NCBI RefSeq assembly: GCF_029081005.1 | Contig: NZ_JAJQTQ010000020.1 | Location: forward strand, 1-64,000 | DNA length: 64,000 nt | Source: Halomonas elongata | GTDB taxonomy: Bacteria; Pseudomonadota; Gammaproteobacteria; Pseudomonadales; Halomonadaceae | Direction of reading: 5' to 3' | Part shown: positions 17,294-27,220 of the stretch, piece after piece | How positions within the stretch are numbered: the stretch's first letter is position 1 | Layout: each line of letters starts with the position of its first letter | The notes under the pieces: model-generated | Seen by the model: the letters and a program-made list of their open reading frames with translations, nothing else | The model's database searches: none | Told to the model about the DNA's origin: nothing | Made by a program: the position numbers and the translations under genes

Positions 17294-20200
17294 TTACTGA
17301 CAGGCCTCGCAGCCCAGCTCGTCGATCTCGCCCGCCGACGGCGCCCGGGAACCGCTGCCGCTCTTGCCCTGCAGGAAATCGTCGACGCCGCGTGGTTCCT
17401 GTGCCTGGGGCGTGGCCTCGGGGGCGGGCGCCGAGGCAGTGGAAGGCGAGGCGTTGCTCACGGCATTGAGGTTGCCGCGATCGACCGTGGATTTCTCCAC
17501 CGAGGTGGCGCCCAGGGCACGCAGGTAGTAAGTGGTCTTGAGGCCGCGGAACCAGGCCATGCGATAGGTCACGTCGAGCTTCTTGCCGGAGACGCCCTGG
17601 ATGTAGAGGTTCAGCGACTGGGCCTGGTCGATCCATTTCTGGCGACGCGCGGCGGCTTCCACCAGCCACTTGGGCTCCGTCTCGAAGGCAGTGGCGTACT
17701 TGGCCTTGAGGTCCTCGGGGACGCGGTCGATGGCCTGCACGCTGCCGTCGTAGTACTTGAGGTCGTTGATCATTACCTCGTCCCACAGGCCGCGATCCTT
17801 GAGGTCGTTGACCATGTAGGCGTTGACCACGGTGAACTCGCCCGACAGGTTCGATTTGACGAACAGGTTCTGGTAGGTCGGCTCGATGGACTGCGAGACG
17901 CCGCAGATGTTGGAGATGGTCGCGGTCGGGGCGATGGCCATGACGTTGGAGTTGCGCATGCCCTGCGCGGCGATCTTGTCGCGAATGCGATCCCAGTCCT
18001 GGGTGGCCGAGGTGTCGACCTCGATGTACTTCTCGCCGCGCTCCTGCTTCAGGTTCTCGATGGAATCGATGGGCAGGGTGCCTCGGCTCCACAGCGAGCC
18101 TTCGTAGCTTTCATAGTGCCCGCGTTCGGCGGCCAGGTCGCTGGAGGCCTCGATGGCGTGGTAGCTGACCAGCTCCATGGATGTGTCGGCGAAGGTCACG
18201 GCCTGCTCCGAGGCGTAGGCGATGTCCTGGGCGTAGAGGGCATCCTGGAAGCCCATGATGCCGAGTCCGACCGGGCGGTGCTTGAAGTTGGAGCGCTCCG
18301 CCTGGGGCACCGCGTAATAGTTGATGTCGATGACGTTGTCGAGCATGCGCACGGCGGTGCGTACGGTCTTCTTCAGCTTGTCGCCGTCGAATTGGCCGTC
18401 CACCACGTGCTGGGCCAGGTTGATGGAGCCCAGGTTGCACACCGCGATCTCGTCGGGGCTGGTATTCAACGTGATCTCGGTGCACAGGTTGGAACTGTGG
18501 ACCACACCGGCGTGCTGCTGCGGGCTGCGCAGGTTGCACGGGTCCTTGAAGGTGATCCACGGGTGGCCGGTCTCGAACAGCATCGACAGCATCCGGCGCC
18601 ACAGGTCCTTGGCGCGGACGCGCTTGAACAGTTTGAGCTGGCCGTTGCGCGTCATCTCCTCGTATTCCTGATAGCGCTTCTCGAAGGCGGCGCCATACAG
18701 ATCGTGGAGGTCCGGGCAGGTGGCCGGCGAGAACAGTGTCCACTCGCCATCGTCGAAGACACGCTTCATGAACAGGTCCGGCACCCAGTTGGCGGTGTTC
18801 ATGTCGTGGGTGCGGCGGCGGTCGTCGCCGGTGTTCTTGCGCAGCTCGAGGAATTCCTCGATATCGAGGTGCCAGGTCTCGAGGTAGGCGCAGACAGCGC
18901 CCTTGCGCTTGCCGCCCTGGTTGACGGCCACGGCGGTATCGTTGACCACCTTGAGGAAAGGCACCACGCCCTGGGACTTGCCGTTGGTGCCCTTGATGTA
19001 GGAACCCAGTGCGCGCACCGGGGTCCAGTCGTTGCCGAGGCCGCCGGCCCACTTGGAGAGCAGGGCATTGTCACGAATGGCGCTGTAGATGTTGTCCAGG
19101 TCGTCCGGCACCGTGGTCAGGTAGCAGGAGGAGAGCTGGCTGCGCACGGTGCCCGCGTTGAACAGCGTCGGCGTGGAGGCCATGTAGTCGAAGCTGGAGA
19201 GCAGCTCGTAGAACTCGATGGCCCGCGCCTCGCGGTCATCCTCGTTGAGTGCCAGGCCCATGGCGACGCGCATGAACATCACCTGAGGCAGCTCGTAGCG
19301 CACCTCGTCGCGGTGGATGAAGTAGCGGTCGTACAGCGTCTGCAGGCCCAGGTAAGTGAACTGGGCGTCGCGGGTGTGATCCAGGGCGTCACCCAGTCGT
19401 TCGAGGTCGAACTCGGCGAGCTGCGGATCGAGTTGTTCGAATTCGATGCCACGGGCGATATAGGCCTGGAAGGCCGGCTTGTAGAAGTCGGCCATCTCCT
19501 GGTAGGTCGCCTCGTCGGCGATGCCCAGGAACGACAACGCCTCACGGCGCAGGTTGTCCTGCAGCAGGCGCGCGGTGACGTAGGTGTAGTTGGGGTCCTT
19601 CTCCACCAGGGTGCGCGCGGTCATCATCAGCGCCTGGGAAACGCCGTCGACGGTCACGCCGTCGTAGAGGTTCTTCAGCGAGTCCTCGACGATCCTGGCC
19701 GGCTCGACATTGGTCAGGTTCTCGCAGGCGTCGAAGACCAGGGTCTCGACCCGGCCGAGGTCCAGCGGACGAGTGCTGCCATCGGGGGCGGTGACGTTCA
19801 GCGAAGGATGCGGCTTGGCGATGTCGGCACCGGACTCGGCCCGGGCGCGAGCATGTTCCTCGCGGTAGAGCACGTAGGCTCGCGCCACTTTTTGCTCGCC
19901 GGCGCGCATCAGGGCAAGCTCGACCTGGTCCTGTATGTCTTCGATATGCAGGGTGCCGCCGTCGGGCATGCGACGCAGGAAGGCCTGCTCGATGTTCTCC
20001 GAGGCGCGCTGGACGAAGTCACGGACACGCGAGGAGGTCGCGGCGTTGTCTCCCTCCACGGCGATGAAGGCCTTACTCAGAGCCACGGCGATCTTGCCGC
20101 CATCGAAGGGCACCACGTCGCCGGTGCGCTTGATGACACGCAGCGTCTGCGGGGCGGTAACGGAGACGGACGGATGGTCCGGGGTAACGGGGGTATCCAT
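17294..20200 (-). CDS. nrdA: Class Ia ribonucleotide reductase, alpha subunit
   Basis: Catalytic R1 subunit that reduces ribonucleoside diphosphates to deoxy forms. At 968 residues it is about 200 longer than E. coli NrdA because of N-terminal extension with ATP-cone sequence (RVIKRTGDVVPFDGGKIAVA near residue 20) and a second cone-like part near 120-200. The active-site region (NLCTEITLNTSPDE) and the C-terminal redox pair CEAC are present. I place the start at 20200: the longer open frame runs into the promoter. It is followed by nrdB. The upstream region carries a promoter, an inverted pair of 14-mers and DnaA-box-like sites. Confidence 0.95.
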   Translation of the reverse strand: MDTPVTPDHPSVSVTAPQTLRVIKRTGDVVPFDGGKIAVALSKAFIAVEGDNAATSSRVRDFVQRASENIEQAFLRRMPDGGTLHIEDIQDQVELALMRAGEQKVARAYVLYREEHARARAESGADIAKPHPSLNVTAPDGSTRPLDLGRVETLVFDACENLTNVEPARIVEDSLKNLYDGVTVDGVSQALMMTARTLVEKDPNYTYVTARLLQDNLRREALSFLGIADEATYQEMADFYKPAFQAYIARGIEFEQLDPQLAEFDLERLGDALDHTRDAQFTYLGLQTLYDRYFIHRDEVRYELPQVMFMRVAMGLALNEDDREARAIEFYELLSSFDYMASTPTLFNAGTVRSQLSSCYLTTVPDDLDNIYSAIRDNALLSKWAGGLGNDWTPVRALGSYIKGTNGKSQGVVPFLKVVNDTAVAVNQGGKRKGAVCAYLETWHLDIEEFLELRKNTGDDRRRTHDMNTANWVPDLFMKRVFDDGEWTLFSPATCPDLHDLYGAAFEKRYQEYEEMTRNGQLKLFKRVRAKDLWRRMLSMLFETGHPWITFKDPCNLRSPQQHAGVVHSSNLCTEITLNTSPDEIAVCNLGSINLAQHVVDGQFDGDKLKKTVRTAVRMLDNVIDINYYAVPQAERSNFKHRPVGLGIMGFQDALYAQDIAYASEQAVTFADTSMELVSYHAIEASSDLAAERGHYESYEGSLWSRGTLPIDSIENLKQERGEKYIEVDTSATQDWDRIRDKIAAQGMRNSNVMAIAPTATISNICGVSQSIEPTYQNLFVKSNLSGEFTVVNAYMVNDLKDRGLWDEVMINDLKYYDGSVQAIDRVPEDLKAKYATAFETEPKWLVEAAARRQKWIDQAQSLNLYIQGVSGKKLDVTYRMAWFRGLKTTYYLRALGATSVEKSTVDRGNLNAVSNASPSTASAPAPEATPQAQEPRGVDDFLQGKSGSGSRAPSAGEIDELGCEACQ

Positions 20201-20294
20201 GGCGCCGGGGTTCCCTACCTTAGGAGTCGAAAAATGGGTGATGAAGACCGCCGTTGAGCGGTTGTTGACAGAATTTTGGAAAGTTGCTAAGGGT

Positions 20295-20337
20295 ACACTA
20301 TCTTGTGTTCCAGTCCAATTGGGACACAAGATAGTGT
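20295..20337. promoter_or_regulatory. Paired 14-bp palindrome-like boxes in the nrdA promoter
   Basis: ACACTATCTTGTGT (20295-20308) and its exact reverse complement ACACAAGATAGTGT (20324-20337) are separated by 15 bp. The ACAC...GTGT ends and the pairing recall NrdR boxes, but each is 14 bp, two shorter than the usual 16-bp NrdR box. The second box overlaps the proposed -10 element and the first covers about +13 to +26, an arrangement suited to repression. Confidence 0.7.
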
Positions 20338-20356
20338 GCTTTTTACGGGGCTTCAA
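20328..20356 (-). promoter_or_regulatory. nrdA promoter, -35 TTGAAG and -10 TATCTT
   Basis: On the minus strand TTGAAG (20351-20356) is followed after 17 bp by TATCTT (20328-20333), a fair sigma-70 promoter. Transcription would begin near 20321 and give a leader of about 120 nucleotides. From 20383 to 20643, towards the divergent response-regulator gene, I see no further clear element. Confidence 0.6.
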
Positions 20357-20375
20357 GTGGATAAGTTGTGGATGA
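20356..20375 (-). promoter_or_regulatory. Two DnaA-box-like sites upstream of nrdA
   Basis: Two near matches (8 of 9) to the DnaA box TTATCCACA, read on the minus strand: TTATCCACT at 20356-20364 and TCATCCACA at 20367-20375. They are 11 bp apart, one helical turn, directly upstream of the -35 element. DnaA control of nrdAB is established in E. coli. Here it is inferred from the sites only. Confidence 0.5.
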
Positions 20376-20643
20376 GCTGTGGCCATCCGGGGGGTGTTTT
20401 GCGAGGAGTCGACGAGCCCGCATGGTTGAGCCGATCATGCACTCTCAGTGTGTTCCCGGATCGAGCGTAAGAGGCGTATGTCGAGTATCCTTTACCCTTG
20501 GCGCGTCCTTTTCCGCCGGCAAGGGGGCAGCCTGCCCGGCGCCGATCATGGCCGGGTTTCTGGACGGAGGCGCCTGTTTAGGGTGTCGTACAGCCGACGA
20601 CGCTCCGTTGACCGATCACTGCCTGTCGAGGTGACGACTGAGA

Positions 20644-21360
20644 ATGGAAGCTAGCGTGGACTCCCCTGGCATGGAACATGTACTGATCATCGAAGACGAT
20701 GAGCGGCTGGCCGAACTGACCCGAGACTACCTGGTAGCCAATGGCTTTCGTGTGACGCTGGAGGCCGATGGCGCCCGGGGCGTGCAAGGCATCCTCGATC
20801 TGCAGCCGGACCTGGTGATCCTCGATCTCATGCTGCCGGGCGAGGATGGCCTGTCGATCTGCCGACGGGTGCGAGGGGAATACCCCGGCCCGATCCTGAT
20901 GCTCACTGCCCGCACCGATGACATGGACCAGGTACTGGGACTCGAGATGGGAGCGGATGACTATGTGGCCAAACCGGTACAGCCCCGGGTGTTGCTGGCG
21001 CGCATGCGGGCCCTGTTGCGTCGCAGCGAGCCGGCGGGCACCGGTAATGCCGAGGCCCGCCTGTTCTTTCGCGATCTCGAAATCGACAGTGGCACGCGCG
21101 AGGCCTGGCTGGGCGGCGAACGTATCGACCTGACCAGTGCCGAGTTCGACCTGCTCTGGCTGCTTGCCAGTCACGCCGGGAGCGTACTGACACGGGAAGA
21201 GATCTTCGCACAATTGCGTGGCATCAAGTATGACGGTCAGGATCGTTCCATCGATGTGCGGGTCTCACGGATCCGGCCCAAGATCGGTGACGACCCGCAC
21301 CATCCGCATCGCATCAAGACGGTGCGCAGCAAGGGCTATCTATTCGTTCGAGACGCCTGA
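20644..21360 (+). CDS. rstA: OmpR-family response regulator, RstA-like
   Basis: A 238-residue DNA-binding response regulator. The receiver domain has the acidic pair EDDE (15-18 or so), the phospho-acceptor Asp in LVILDLMLPGEDG and the conserved Lys in AKPVQP. The C-terminal winged helix (AEFDLLWLLASHAG, then DRSIDVRVSRIRPKIGD and RIKTVRSKGYLF) is very like RstA. The stop overlaps the start of the kinase gene by one base, so the pair is translationally coupled. It is divergent from nrdA. A start at 20671 is possible. Confidence 0.88.
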   Translation: MEASVDSPGMEHVLIIEDDERLAELTRDYLVANGFRVTLEADGARGVQGILDLQPDLVILDLMLPGEDGLSICRRVRGEYPGPILMLTARTDDMDQVLGLEMGADDYVAKPVQPRVLLARMRALLRRSEPAGTGNAEARLFFRDLEIDSGTREAWLGGERIDLTSAEFDLLWLLASHAGSVLTREEIFAQLRGIKYDGQDRSIDVRVSRIRPKIGDDPHHPHRIKTVRSKGYLFVRDA

Positions 21361-23003
21361 TGCCACTGTTTCGACTGCTGCCGCGTGCCCTGATCGACAG
21401 CACCTTCCTGCGCGTCTATGTGCTGCTGGCCCTTGCCCTGATACTGGCCCTCGGGTTGTCCCTTTCGGCCATTTCGCTGGTCGACAAGGTGCGTCGAGAG
21501 CAGTACCACGAGCGGCTGGCCGAGGTGCCGATGACGCTGTTCGCAGAGCGTCTGGTGGCAATGCCCGAGGCGCGCCGGGCCGCCTGGCTGGCGAGGCATG
21601 GCGAACGGCTCGGCATCGACCTGACCCTGCACGAGCGCCGAGACTATCCGCTGGGGTATTTCGAGCGCATGCGACTGTCCGAGGGGCAGACCCTGGTGAG
21701 TCGTACCTCGAGCGGAAGCTGGGAGCTGCATCGTCGGTTACCCGGCGGCCCTCGTCTGTTGCGTGCCGAAATGGGCGAGGTGAGCGAAGCGCAACTGAAG
21801 GGGCTGGTGCGAGTGCTGGAGGCGTGGTGGCGGGAGCTCGAGCCGGAGGTACGGAAAAGCCGGCTGTCGGATCTGGGCAATCCGGCGGTGCCCTTGGCGT
21901 TCGATGCTACACCACCACCTCGGGATGCCATCGAGTGGCCCGAGAGATCGCAGGAAAGCAGCATCGTGACACGCCTGCATCCGGCGGACGGGGCATTGTC
22001 GTTGTATCTGCGGTTGTCCGGAGAATCATCAGAGCCCGGTTGGCTGGCCGTCGGGCCGTTGCGCCCTTACCAGCCACCGTCTTTCCCGGTGCTGTCGCTG
22101 GTGGTGGTAATGGTGCTCGGGATCCTGGCGGTGGTCATCTATCTGATCGTGAGCGGCGTGGAATCGCGCATGACGCGTCTCGAGCAGGCCGCCACGCGAA
22201 TTGCCGGGGGGCGCCTGGATACCCGCGTCAAGGTTCACAGCGGCGATTTTCTCGGCCGTCTGGGGATGGCTTTCAATGGCATGGCGGCGCAGGTTCAGGT
22301 ATTGCTGCGGGCCCAGCAGGACATGACCCGGGCGGTGTCTCACGAGCTTCGCACGCCCGTGGCACGGATTCGTTTCGCGGTACAGATGGTCGAGGACATG
22401 ACCGATGACCCCGCGGTGCAGCGCCAGTTGCGCGGTGTGGATGGCGATATCGCCGAGCTCGATGCCCTGGTCGATGAGATTCTCACCTATGCGCGGCTCG
22501 ACAGTCATGCGGCCAATGGCGTGGAATTCGAGATCGAGCCGGTGGCGGCGCGTACCCTGGCCGAACAGGTCATCGCGTCCTTGAGTGATCTGCACGGGCA
22601 TCTCGACATCGTCCTGGTCGCCGGGCCCGACGTCGAGGCGACGGCCGAGCCTCGTTATCTGCAGCGTGCCTTGCAGAACCTGGTGAGCAACGCCTGCCGC
22701 CATGCGGTATCCCGGGTCCGGGTGAGCGTGGAAGGGGAGGTCGGCCTGGTACGTTTCGATGTCGAGGACGATGGGCCCGGGGTGCCGGAGCGTGCGCGTC
22801 GCGAGATATTCAAGCCTTTTGCTCGCCTCGACGACAGCCGTGACCGTCGGTCGGGTGGCTATGGCCTGGGCTTGTCCATTGTGCATAAGGTCATGACCTG
22901 GCACGGGGGCAGCGTGATGGTGGATACCAGCCCGACACTGGGCGGCGCGCGTTTCACGCTGCTGGTGCCCCGGCGGGACGCCACCATAACCGGGGAAACA
23001 TGA
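21360..23003 (+). CDS. rstB: Sensor histidine kinase, RstB-like
   Basis: Membrane sensor kinase of 547 residues, partner of the response regulator just upstream. It has a first membrane segment at about residues 18-40, a periplasmic domain of about 200 residues, and a second membrane segment near 243-265 (VLSLVVVMVLGILAVVIYLI). HAMP, HisKA with the phospho-acceptor in VSHELRTPVARIR near residue 330, and a HATPase_c domain with DDGPGVPE and SGGYGLGLSIV follow. The signal is not known; RstB in Enterobacteria is linked to PhoP/Q and acid stress. Confidence 0.88.
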   Translation: MPLFRLLPRALIDSTFLRVYVLLALALILALGLSLSAISLVDKVRREQYHERLAEVPMTLFAERLVAMPEARRAAWLARHGERLGIDLTLHERRDYPLGYFERMRLSEGQTLVSRTSSGSWELHRRLPGGPRLLRAEMGEVSEAQLKGLVRVLEAWWRELEPEVRKSRLSDLGNPAVPLAFDATPPPRDAIEWPERSQESSIVTRLHPADGALSLYLRLSGESSEPGWLAVGPLRPYQPPSFPVLSLVVVMVLGILAVVIYLIVSGVESRMTRLEQAATRIAGGRLDTRVKVHSGDFLGRLGMAFNGMAAQVQVLLRAQQDMTRAVSHELRTPVARIRFAVQMVEDMTDDPAVQRQLRGVDGDIAELDALVDEILTYARLDSHAANGVEFEIEPVAARTLAEQVIASLSDLHGHLDIVLVAGPDVEATAEPRYLQRALQNLVSNACRHAVSRVRVSVEGEVGLVRFDVEDDGPGVPERARREIFKPFARLDDSRDRRSGGYGLGLSIVHKVMTWHGGSVMVDTSPTLGGARFTLLVPRRDATITGET

Positions 23004-23027
23004 GCGTCGTCGGGACAGGGGCGGTTC

Positions 23028-23942
23028 TCAGGCCGGCTTGATGCCTTCCAGTACCGCGAAGGAGGTTTCCCGGGCCGTACGCAGGAAGTCTTCCATCCAG
23101 GGCGCCTCCCGGGTGTCCTCGCGGATCGCCGCAAATAACGTGCTCCACACACCACGCTCGCCGAGTGCCACCGCCTTGACGTAGTCGCGCTCCAGGTATT
23201 CGGTCAAGGCCCAGTTGGGCAGCGCGCAGACGCCCCGGCCGCTGGCCACCAGCTGCATCATCATGATGGTCAGCTCGGCGGTGCGGATCTCCCTTGGCTG
23301 TACGCCGGCGGGATCGAGAAACTGGGTGAAGACATCCAGACGAGCATGCTCCACGGGATAGGTAATGAGCGTCTCGTCGGCGAGTGCCTCCGGCGAGACA
23401 TGAGGGCGCTCGGCCAGGGGGTGGTGGCGGGAGACCGCGAGCAATCCCTCGTAGCGGAACAGCGGCTCGTAATGGACGCCGGGCAGGGGTTGGGGGTCGG
23501 CGGTGATCACCAGGTCGAGTTGCTCCCGGGCCAGGGCCGTCAGCGGTTCGAAATGATGGCCACCGGGGATATCGACCTCCACCTCGGGCCAGTGGTCACG
23601 GAAATGATCCACGGTGGGCATCAGCCACTGGAAGCAGCTATGGCATTCGATGGCCATGTGCAGCCGGCCTTGTTCATTGCCGGCCAGTCGTGCCAGGTCG
23701 CGTTCGGCCATGCGTACCTGAGGCAGCACCTGCTCGGCCAGGGCCAGCAGGCGCAGGCCAGCACGAGTAAAGGTCACCGGCCGGGTCTTGCGGAGGAAGA
23801 GCGGGCTGCCCAGCCGCTCCTCCAGATCCTTGATCTGGTGGGAGAGGGCCGACTGGGTCAGGTGCACACGTTCGGCGGCTTCCACCAGGGAACCGGCGTC
23901 ACGCAGGGCGACCAGGGTGCGGAGGTGGCGCAGTTCGAGCAT
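23028..23942 (-). CDS. metR: MetR, LysR-family regulator of methionine synthesis
   Basis: A 304-residue LysR regulator that closely follows the E. coli MetR sequence: MLELRHLRTLVALRDAGSL at the start, SALSHQIKDLEERLG in the helix-turn-helix, and the diagnostic AIECHSCFQWLMPT segment near residue 97. The known co-inducer is homocysteine. It is divergent from metE across a 104-bp region, the classic arrangement, and a MetR-box-like sequence lies just upstream of its own start. The C-terminus is slightly shorter than in E. coli. Confidence 0.95.
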   Translation of the reverse strand: MLELRHLRTLVALRDAGSLVEAAERVHLTQSALSHQIKDLEERLGSPLFLRKTRPVTFTRAGLRLLALAEQVLPQVRMAERDLARLAGNEQGRLHMAIECHSCFQWLMPTVDHFRDHWPEVEVDIPGGHHFEPLTALAREQLDLVITADPQPLPGVHYEPLFRYEGLLAVSRHHPLAERPHVSPEALADETLITYPVEHARLDVFTQFLDPAGVQPREIRTAELTIMMMQLVASGRGVCALPNWALTEYLERDYVKAVALGERGVWSTLFAAIREDTREAPWMEDFLRTARETSFAVLEGIKPA

Positions 23943-23947
23943 GATCG

Positions 23948-23960
23948 TGAGCTTTTTTCA
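23948..23960. promoter_or_regulatory. MetR-box-like site
   Basis: TGAG-CTTTT-TTCA matches the MetR consensus TGAA-N5-TTCA at seven of eight fixed positions. It sits 6 bp from the metR start and 87 bp from the metE start in their shared control region, a position more suited to metR autoregulation. A second MetR site for metE is not obvious. Confidence 0.45.
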
Positions 23961-24046
23961 TGTTCAGGATTAGTAAGTTTAGTTTGATTCAGTCGTGGTG
24001 GCTAGCGAGACTGGTCGCGATCACTCAAACCGCTCGGGACTTCCTC

Positions 24047-26353
24047 ATGACGCTCACACATGTACTCGGTTATCCGCGCATTGGCGCAAATCGCGAATTG
24101 AAGAAGGCGACCGAAGCCTACTGGAAAGGCGGCCTCGGCCGCCAGGCGCTCGAGGACGAGGGCCGCGAGCTGCGCAAGCGCCATTGGGCGGCGCAGCGCG
24201 ACGCCGGCCTCGATCTGGTCACCGTGGGTGACTTTGCCTTCTACGATCAGGTGCTCAACATCTCGGTGTTGCTGGGTGCGGTACCGGCGCGATTCGGTGC
24301 CGAGGACGAGCTGGCCCGGGGCGAAGTGGACCTGGATACCGCCTTTCGCATGGCTCGGGGGCGGGCGCCCCGCGGTGAGCCTGCCGCCGCCTGCGAGATG
24401 ACCAAGTATTTCGATACCAACTATCATTACCTGGTCCCCGAGCTGCATGCCGGTCAACGGTTCCGGCTGGCCAGTTCGCGGCTGTTCGACGAGGTCGAGG
24501 AGGCGAAAGCCGAAGGCCATGCGGTCAAGGTGGCACTGACCGGTCCGCTGACCTGGTTATGGTTGGGCAAGGGGCGTGGCGACAATGCCGAGGACGTCGA
24601 CCGCCTCGCGCTGCTCGATGAGGTGCTGGAGGTCTATGGCCAGGTACTTGCCAGGCTCGCCGATCAGGGCGTCGAGTGGGTGCAGCTCGACGAGCCCGCC
24701 CTGGTTCAGGATCTGCCCGCTGACTGGAAGCAGGCTTTCGAGCGTGCCTACCATCAACTGCAATCGGCGCCGGTGAAGCTGCTGCTGGCCACCTACTTCG
24801 GTAGCCTGGGCGACAACCTGTCGCTGGCCGTCGGCCTGCCGGTGGATGGCCTGCACCTGGATGCGGTGCGGGCGCCGGATCAGGTCGAGACGGTGGTCGA
24901 CCGGCTGCTGCCCCACAAGGTGCTGTCGCTGGGCGTCATCGATGGTCGCAACATCTGGCGAGCCGATCTGGCGGCATTGCGTGAGCGCCTGGTGCCGCTC
25001 AAGGCACGCCTGGGCGAACGCCTCTGGGTGGCACCGAGCTGCTCGTTGTTGCATGTGCCGGTGGACCTGACCGCCGAGACGGATCTCGATGCCGAGCTCA
25101 AGAGCTGGCTGGCCTTCGCCCGACAGAAGCTCGACGAGACGGTGGTGCTTGGCCGTGCGCTGAACGAGCGTCTCGCGGCCGAAGACGAGACCTTCCTGGC
25201 CGACGCCTCCGCGGCCCTGGCCGCGCGTCGCGAATCGCCGCGCATCCACCGATCAGCGGTAGCCGAGCGGCTGTCGGCGGTGAGTGTCGCCGACAGCGAG
25301 CGCGATCACCCTTATGTCGAGCGGGCGCGTGCCCAGCGTCGGCACCTGGCGTTGCCGTTGTTCCCGACCACCACCATCGGTTCCTTCCCGCAGACCACCG
25401 AGATCCGCCAGACGCGTCGGGCCTACAAGCAAGGTGAGCTGTCCCCCGTCGACTATGAGACACGCATGCAGGCCGAAATCGCCGAGGCGGTGTCCCGCCA
25501 GGAGGCCCAGGGCATCGATATGCTGGTTCACGGCGAGGCCGAGCGCAACGACATGGTCGAATATTTCGGCGAGCAGCTTGATGGTTTCGCCTTTACCCGC
25601 TATGGCTGGGTGCAGAGCTATGGCTCCCGTTGCGTCAAGCCGCCGGTGCTGTTCGGCGACGTGGCGCGCCCCGAGCCGATGACGGTGCGCTGGAGCCACT
25701 ATGCTCAGTCGCTGACCGACAAGCCGATGAAGGGCATGCTCACCGGCCCCGTGACCATCCTGCAGTGGTCTTTCGTGCGCGATGACCAGCCCCGCGAGAC
25801 CACCTGCCGGCAGATCGCCCTGGCCCTGCGGGACGAAGTGGCCGACCTGGAAGCGGCGGGGATCCATGCCATCCAGATCGACGAGCCGGCGTTGCGCGAG
25901 GGGCTCCCGCTGCGCCAGGCCGAGTGGCAGGGCTATCTCGACTGGGCGGTCGACTGCTTCCGATTGAGTGCTGCCGTGGCCGATGATGCCACCCAGATCC
26001 ACACCCACATGTGTTATTCGGAGTTCAATGACATCATCGCCTCCATCGCCGCGCTGGATGCCGATGTCATCACCATCGAGACCTCGCGTTCCGACATGGA
26101 GCTGCTCGATGCCTTTCGTGATTTCGACTATCCCAACGAGATCGGGCCGGGGGTCTATGATATCCACTCGCCGAATATCCCCGAGGTCGACTGGATGGTG
26201 CAGTTGATGGAAAAGGCGGCCGAACGGATCCCCGTCGAGCGTCTCTGGGTCAATCCGGATTGCGGCCTCAAGACCCGTGGCTGGGCCGAGGTTGAACCGG
26301 CCCTGGCCAATATGGTCGAGGCTGCTCGACGCCTGAGACAGCGGCATGGCTGA
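24047..26353 (+). CDS. metE: Cobalamin-independent methionine synthase
   Basis: Transfers a methyl group from 5-methyltetrahydropteroyl-triglutamate to homocysteine, the last step of methionine synthesis, in the cytoplasm. The 768-residue length is standard. The N-terminal barrel begins [16 protein letters not shown]. The C-terminal catalytic barrel begins near [12 protein letters not shown]. Zinc ligands are visible as His654 and Cys656 in HTHMCYSEF and Cys739 in [11 protein letters not shown]. The start at 24047 matches the family's [11 protein letters not shown] opening; the longer open frame runs back through the metR control region. Divergent metR is the expected activator. Confidence 0.97.
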   Translation: MTLTHVLGYPRIGANRELKKATEAYWKGGLGRQALEDEGRELRKRHWAAQRDAGLDLVTVGDFAFYDQVLNISVLLGAVPARFGAEDELARGEVDLDTAFRMARGRAPRGEPAAACEMTKYFDTNYHYLVPELHAGQRFRLASSRLFDEVEEAKAEGHAVKVALTGPLTWLWLGKGRGDNAEDVDRLALLDEVLEVYGQVLARLADQGVEWVQLDEPALVQDLPADWKQAFERAYHQLQSAPVKLLLATYFGSLGDNLSLAVGLPVDGLHLDAVRAPDQVETVVDRLLPHKVLSLGVIDGRNIWRADLAALRERLVPLKARLGERLWVAPSCSLLHVPVDLTAETDLDAELKSWLAFARQKLDETVVLGRALNERLAAEDETFLADASAALAARRESPRIHRSAVAERLSAVSVADSERDHPYVERARAQRRHLALPLFPTTTIGSFPQTTEIRQTRRAYKQGELSPVDYETRMQAEIAEAVSRQEAQGIDMLVHGEAERNDMVEYFGEQLDGFAFTRYGWVQSYGSRCVKPPVLFGDVARPEPMTVRWSHYAQSLTDKPMKGMLTGPVTILQWSFVRDDQPRETTCRQIALALRDEVADLEAAGIHAIQIDEPALREGLPLRQAEWQGYLDWAVDCFRLSAAVADDATQIHTHMCYSEFNDIIASIAALDADVITIETSRSDMELLDAFRDFDYPNEIGPGVYDIHSPNIPEVDWMVQLMEKAAERIPVERLWVNPDCGLKTRGWAEVEPALANMVEAARRLRQRHG

Positions 26354-26472
26354 AGGCCCGAGGGCCAACGATAATGCATGATACTGGCCGCCGGGCGGCG
26401 TCAATCTGTCCGGCGGTTTTGTTATCCTGTCGGTACGATGGATGGATGTTGACCCTACAAGGATAATTTGCC

Positions 26473-27219
26473 ATGCCCCGCATTGCTTTCGCCGCCTGGC
26501 GGCGTCTTGCCCCTTCGCTGATGGTGTTCGGCCTGGTCGGTTGTGCCGCGTCCTCTCCCGAGCCTGATGTCGCGCCGCCACCGCCCGAGGCCGATACGTC
26601 GGACGACGCGGCCAGGGCTCCCCTGCTGCCTTCGGCGCTGTTCCCCGGCGATGCCGAACACTTCGTCGGCTGGCGTTGCACGCCGGATCAAGGCCTGGTG
26701 ACCGCCCACAACGAAGACGACCTTCGCCTGTGGTCGGCGCATGGCGCCTATCGCTTGAGCCCGGCCGTGGTGGCCAGTGGTGCGCGTTACGAGCAGGGGG
26801 ATCTGAGCTTCTGGTCGAAAGGTGACGAGGCCGTGGTCGAGAGTTCCCGGGGTCGCCTGGAGTGTCAGCAGGATACCCGACACCGTGCCCTGACCCGGAC
26901 GTCACACCCCGACGTGATGTTCCAGGCTCGCGGCAACGAGCCGGGATGGCACATCGAGCTGGCCAACGACACGCCACGGATTGCCATGTCGCTGGACTAT
27001 GGGGAGCGTGAGGTGACCTTGCCCTATCGGGTGACATCGCTGGATAACGAGACGGGACGGGTGACGCTGGCCAGTGGTCAGTCGGCGCGCCCCTTCGAAC
27101 TGCGCATCGAGGCGCGAGCCTGCTTCGATGACATGAGCGGGCAGCCCTGGCCGGCCCGGGTGACGCTCTCGCTCAATGGCGAGACCTATCGAGGCTGTGG
27201 GCAGGGCATTGCCCCTTAA
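26473..27219 (+). CDS. Lipoprotein with MliC-like and COG3650-like domains
   Basis: A 248-residue envelope lipoprotein. The signal peptide ends in a lipobox, FGLVGC (Cys24), then a Pro/Glu-rich linker. Residues about 65-140 resemble MliC, the inhibitor of c-type lysozyme (WRCTPD, then LSFWSKGDEAVVES). Residues about 150-248 match the COG3650 type seen in predicted membrane proteins (RGNEPGWHIEL, paired Cys near 217 and 237). A role in resisting lysozyme is inferred from the MliC half. The gene is alone; its stop is one base from a repeat element. Confidence 0.75.
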   Translation: MPRIAFAAWRRLAPSLMVFGLVGCAASSPEPDVAPPPPEADTSDDAARAPLLPSALFPGDAEHFVGWRCTPDQGLVTAHNEDDLRLWSAHGAYRLSPAVVASGARYEQGDLSFWSKGDEAVVESSRGRLECQQDTRHRALTRTSHPDVMFQARGNEPGWHIELANDTPRIAMSLDYGEREVTLPYRVTSLDNETGRVTLASGQSARPFELRIEARACFDDMSGQPWPARVTLSLNGETYRGCGQGIAP

Positions 27220-27220
27220 G

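Noticed and set aside
17166..18092. A 308-codon open frame ending in a heptamer-encoded repeat
   Set aside because: Out of frame with nrdA and overlapping it; an artefact of the GCTTCGA array.
18116..20257. A 713-codon open frame antisense to nrdA
   Set aside because: NrdA is unmistakable; the antisense frame is a shadow.
20295..20337. Canonical NrdR boxes
   Set aside because: Each box is 14 bp and not 16 bp, so I report them as NrdR-like only.
25253..27037. A 594-codon open frame antisense to metE and the lipoprotein
   Set aside because: It crosses two well-supported genes and has shadow composition.
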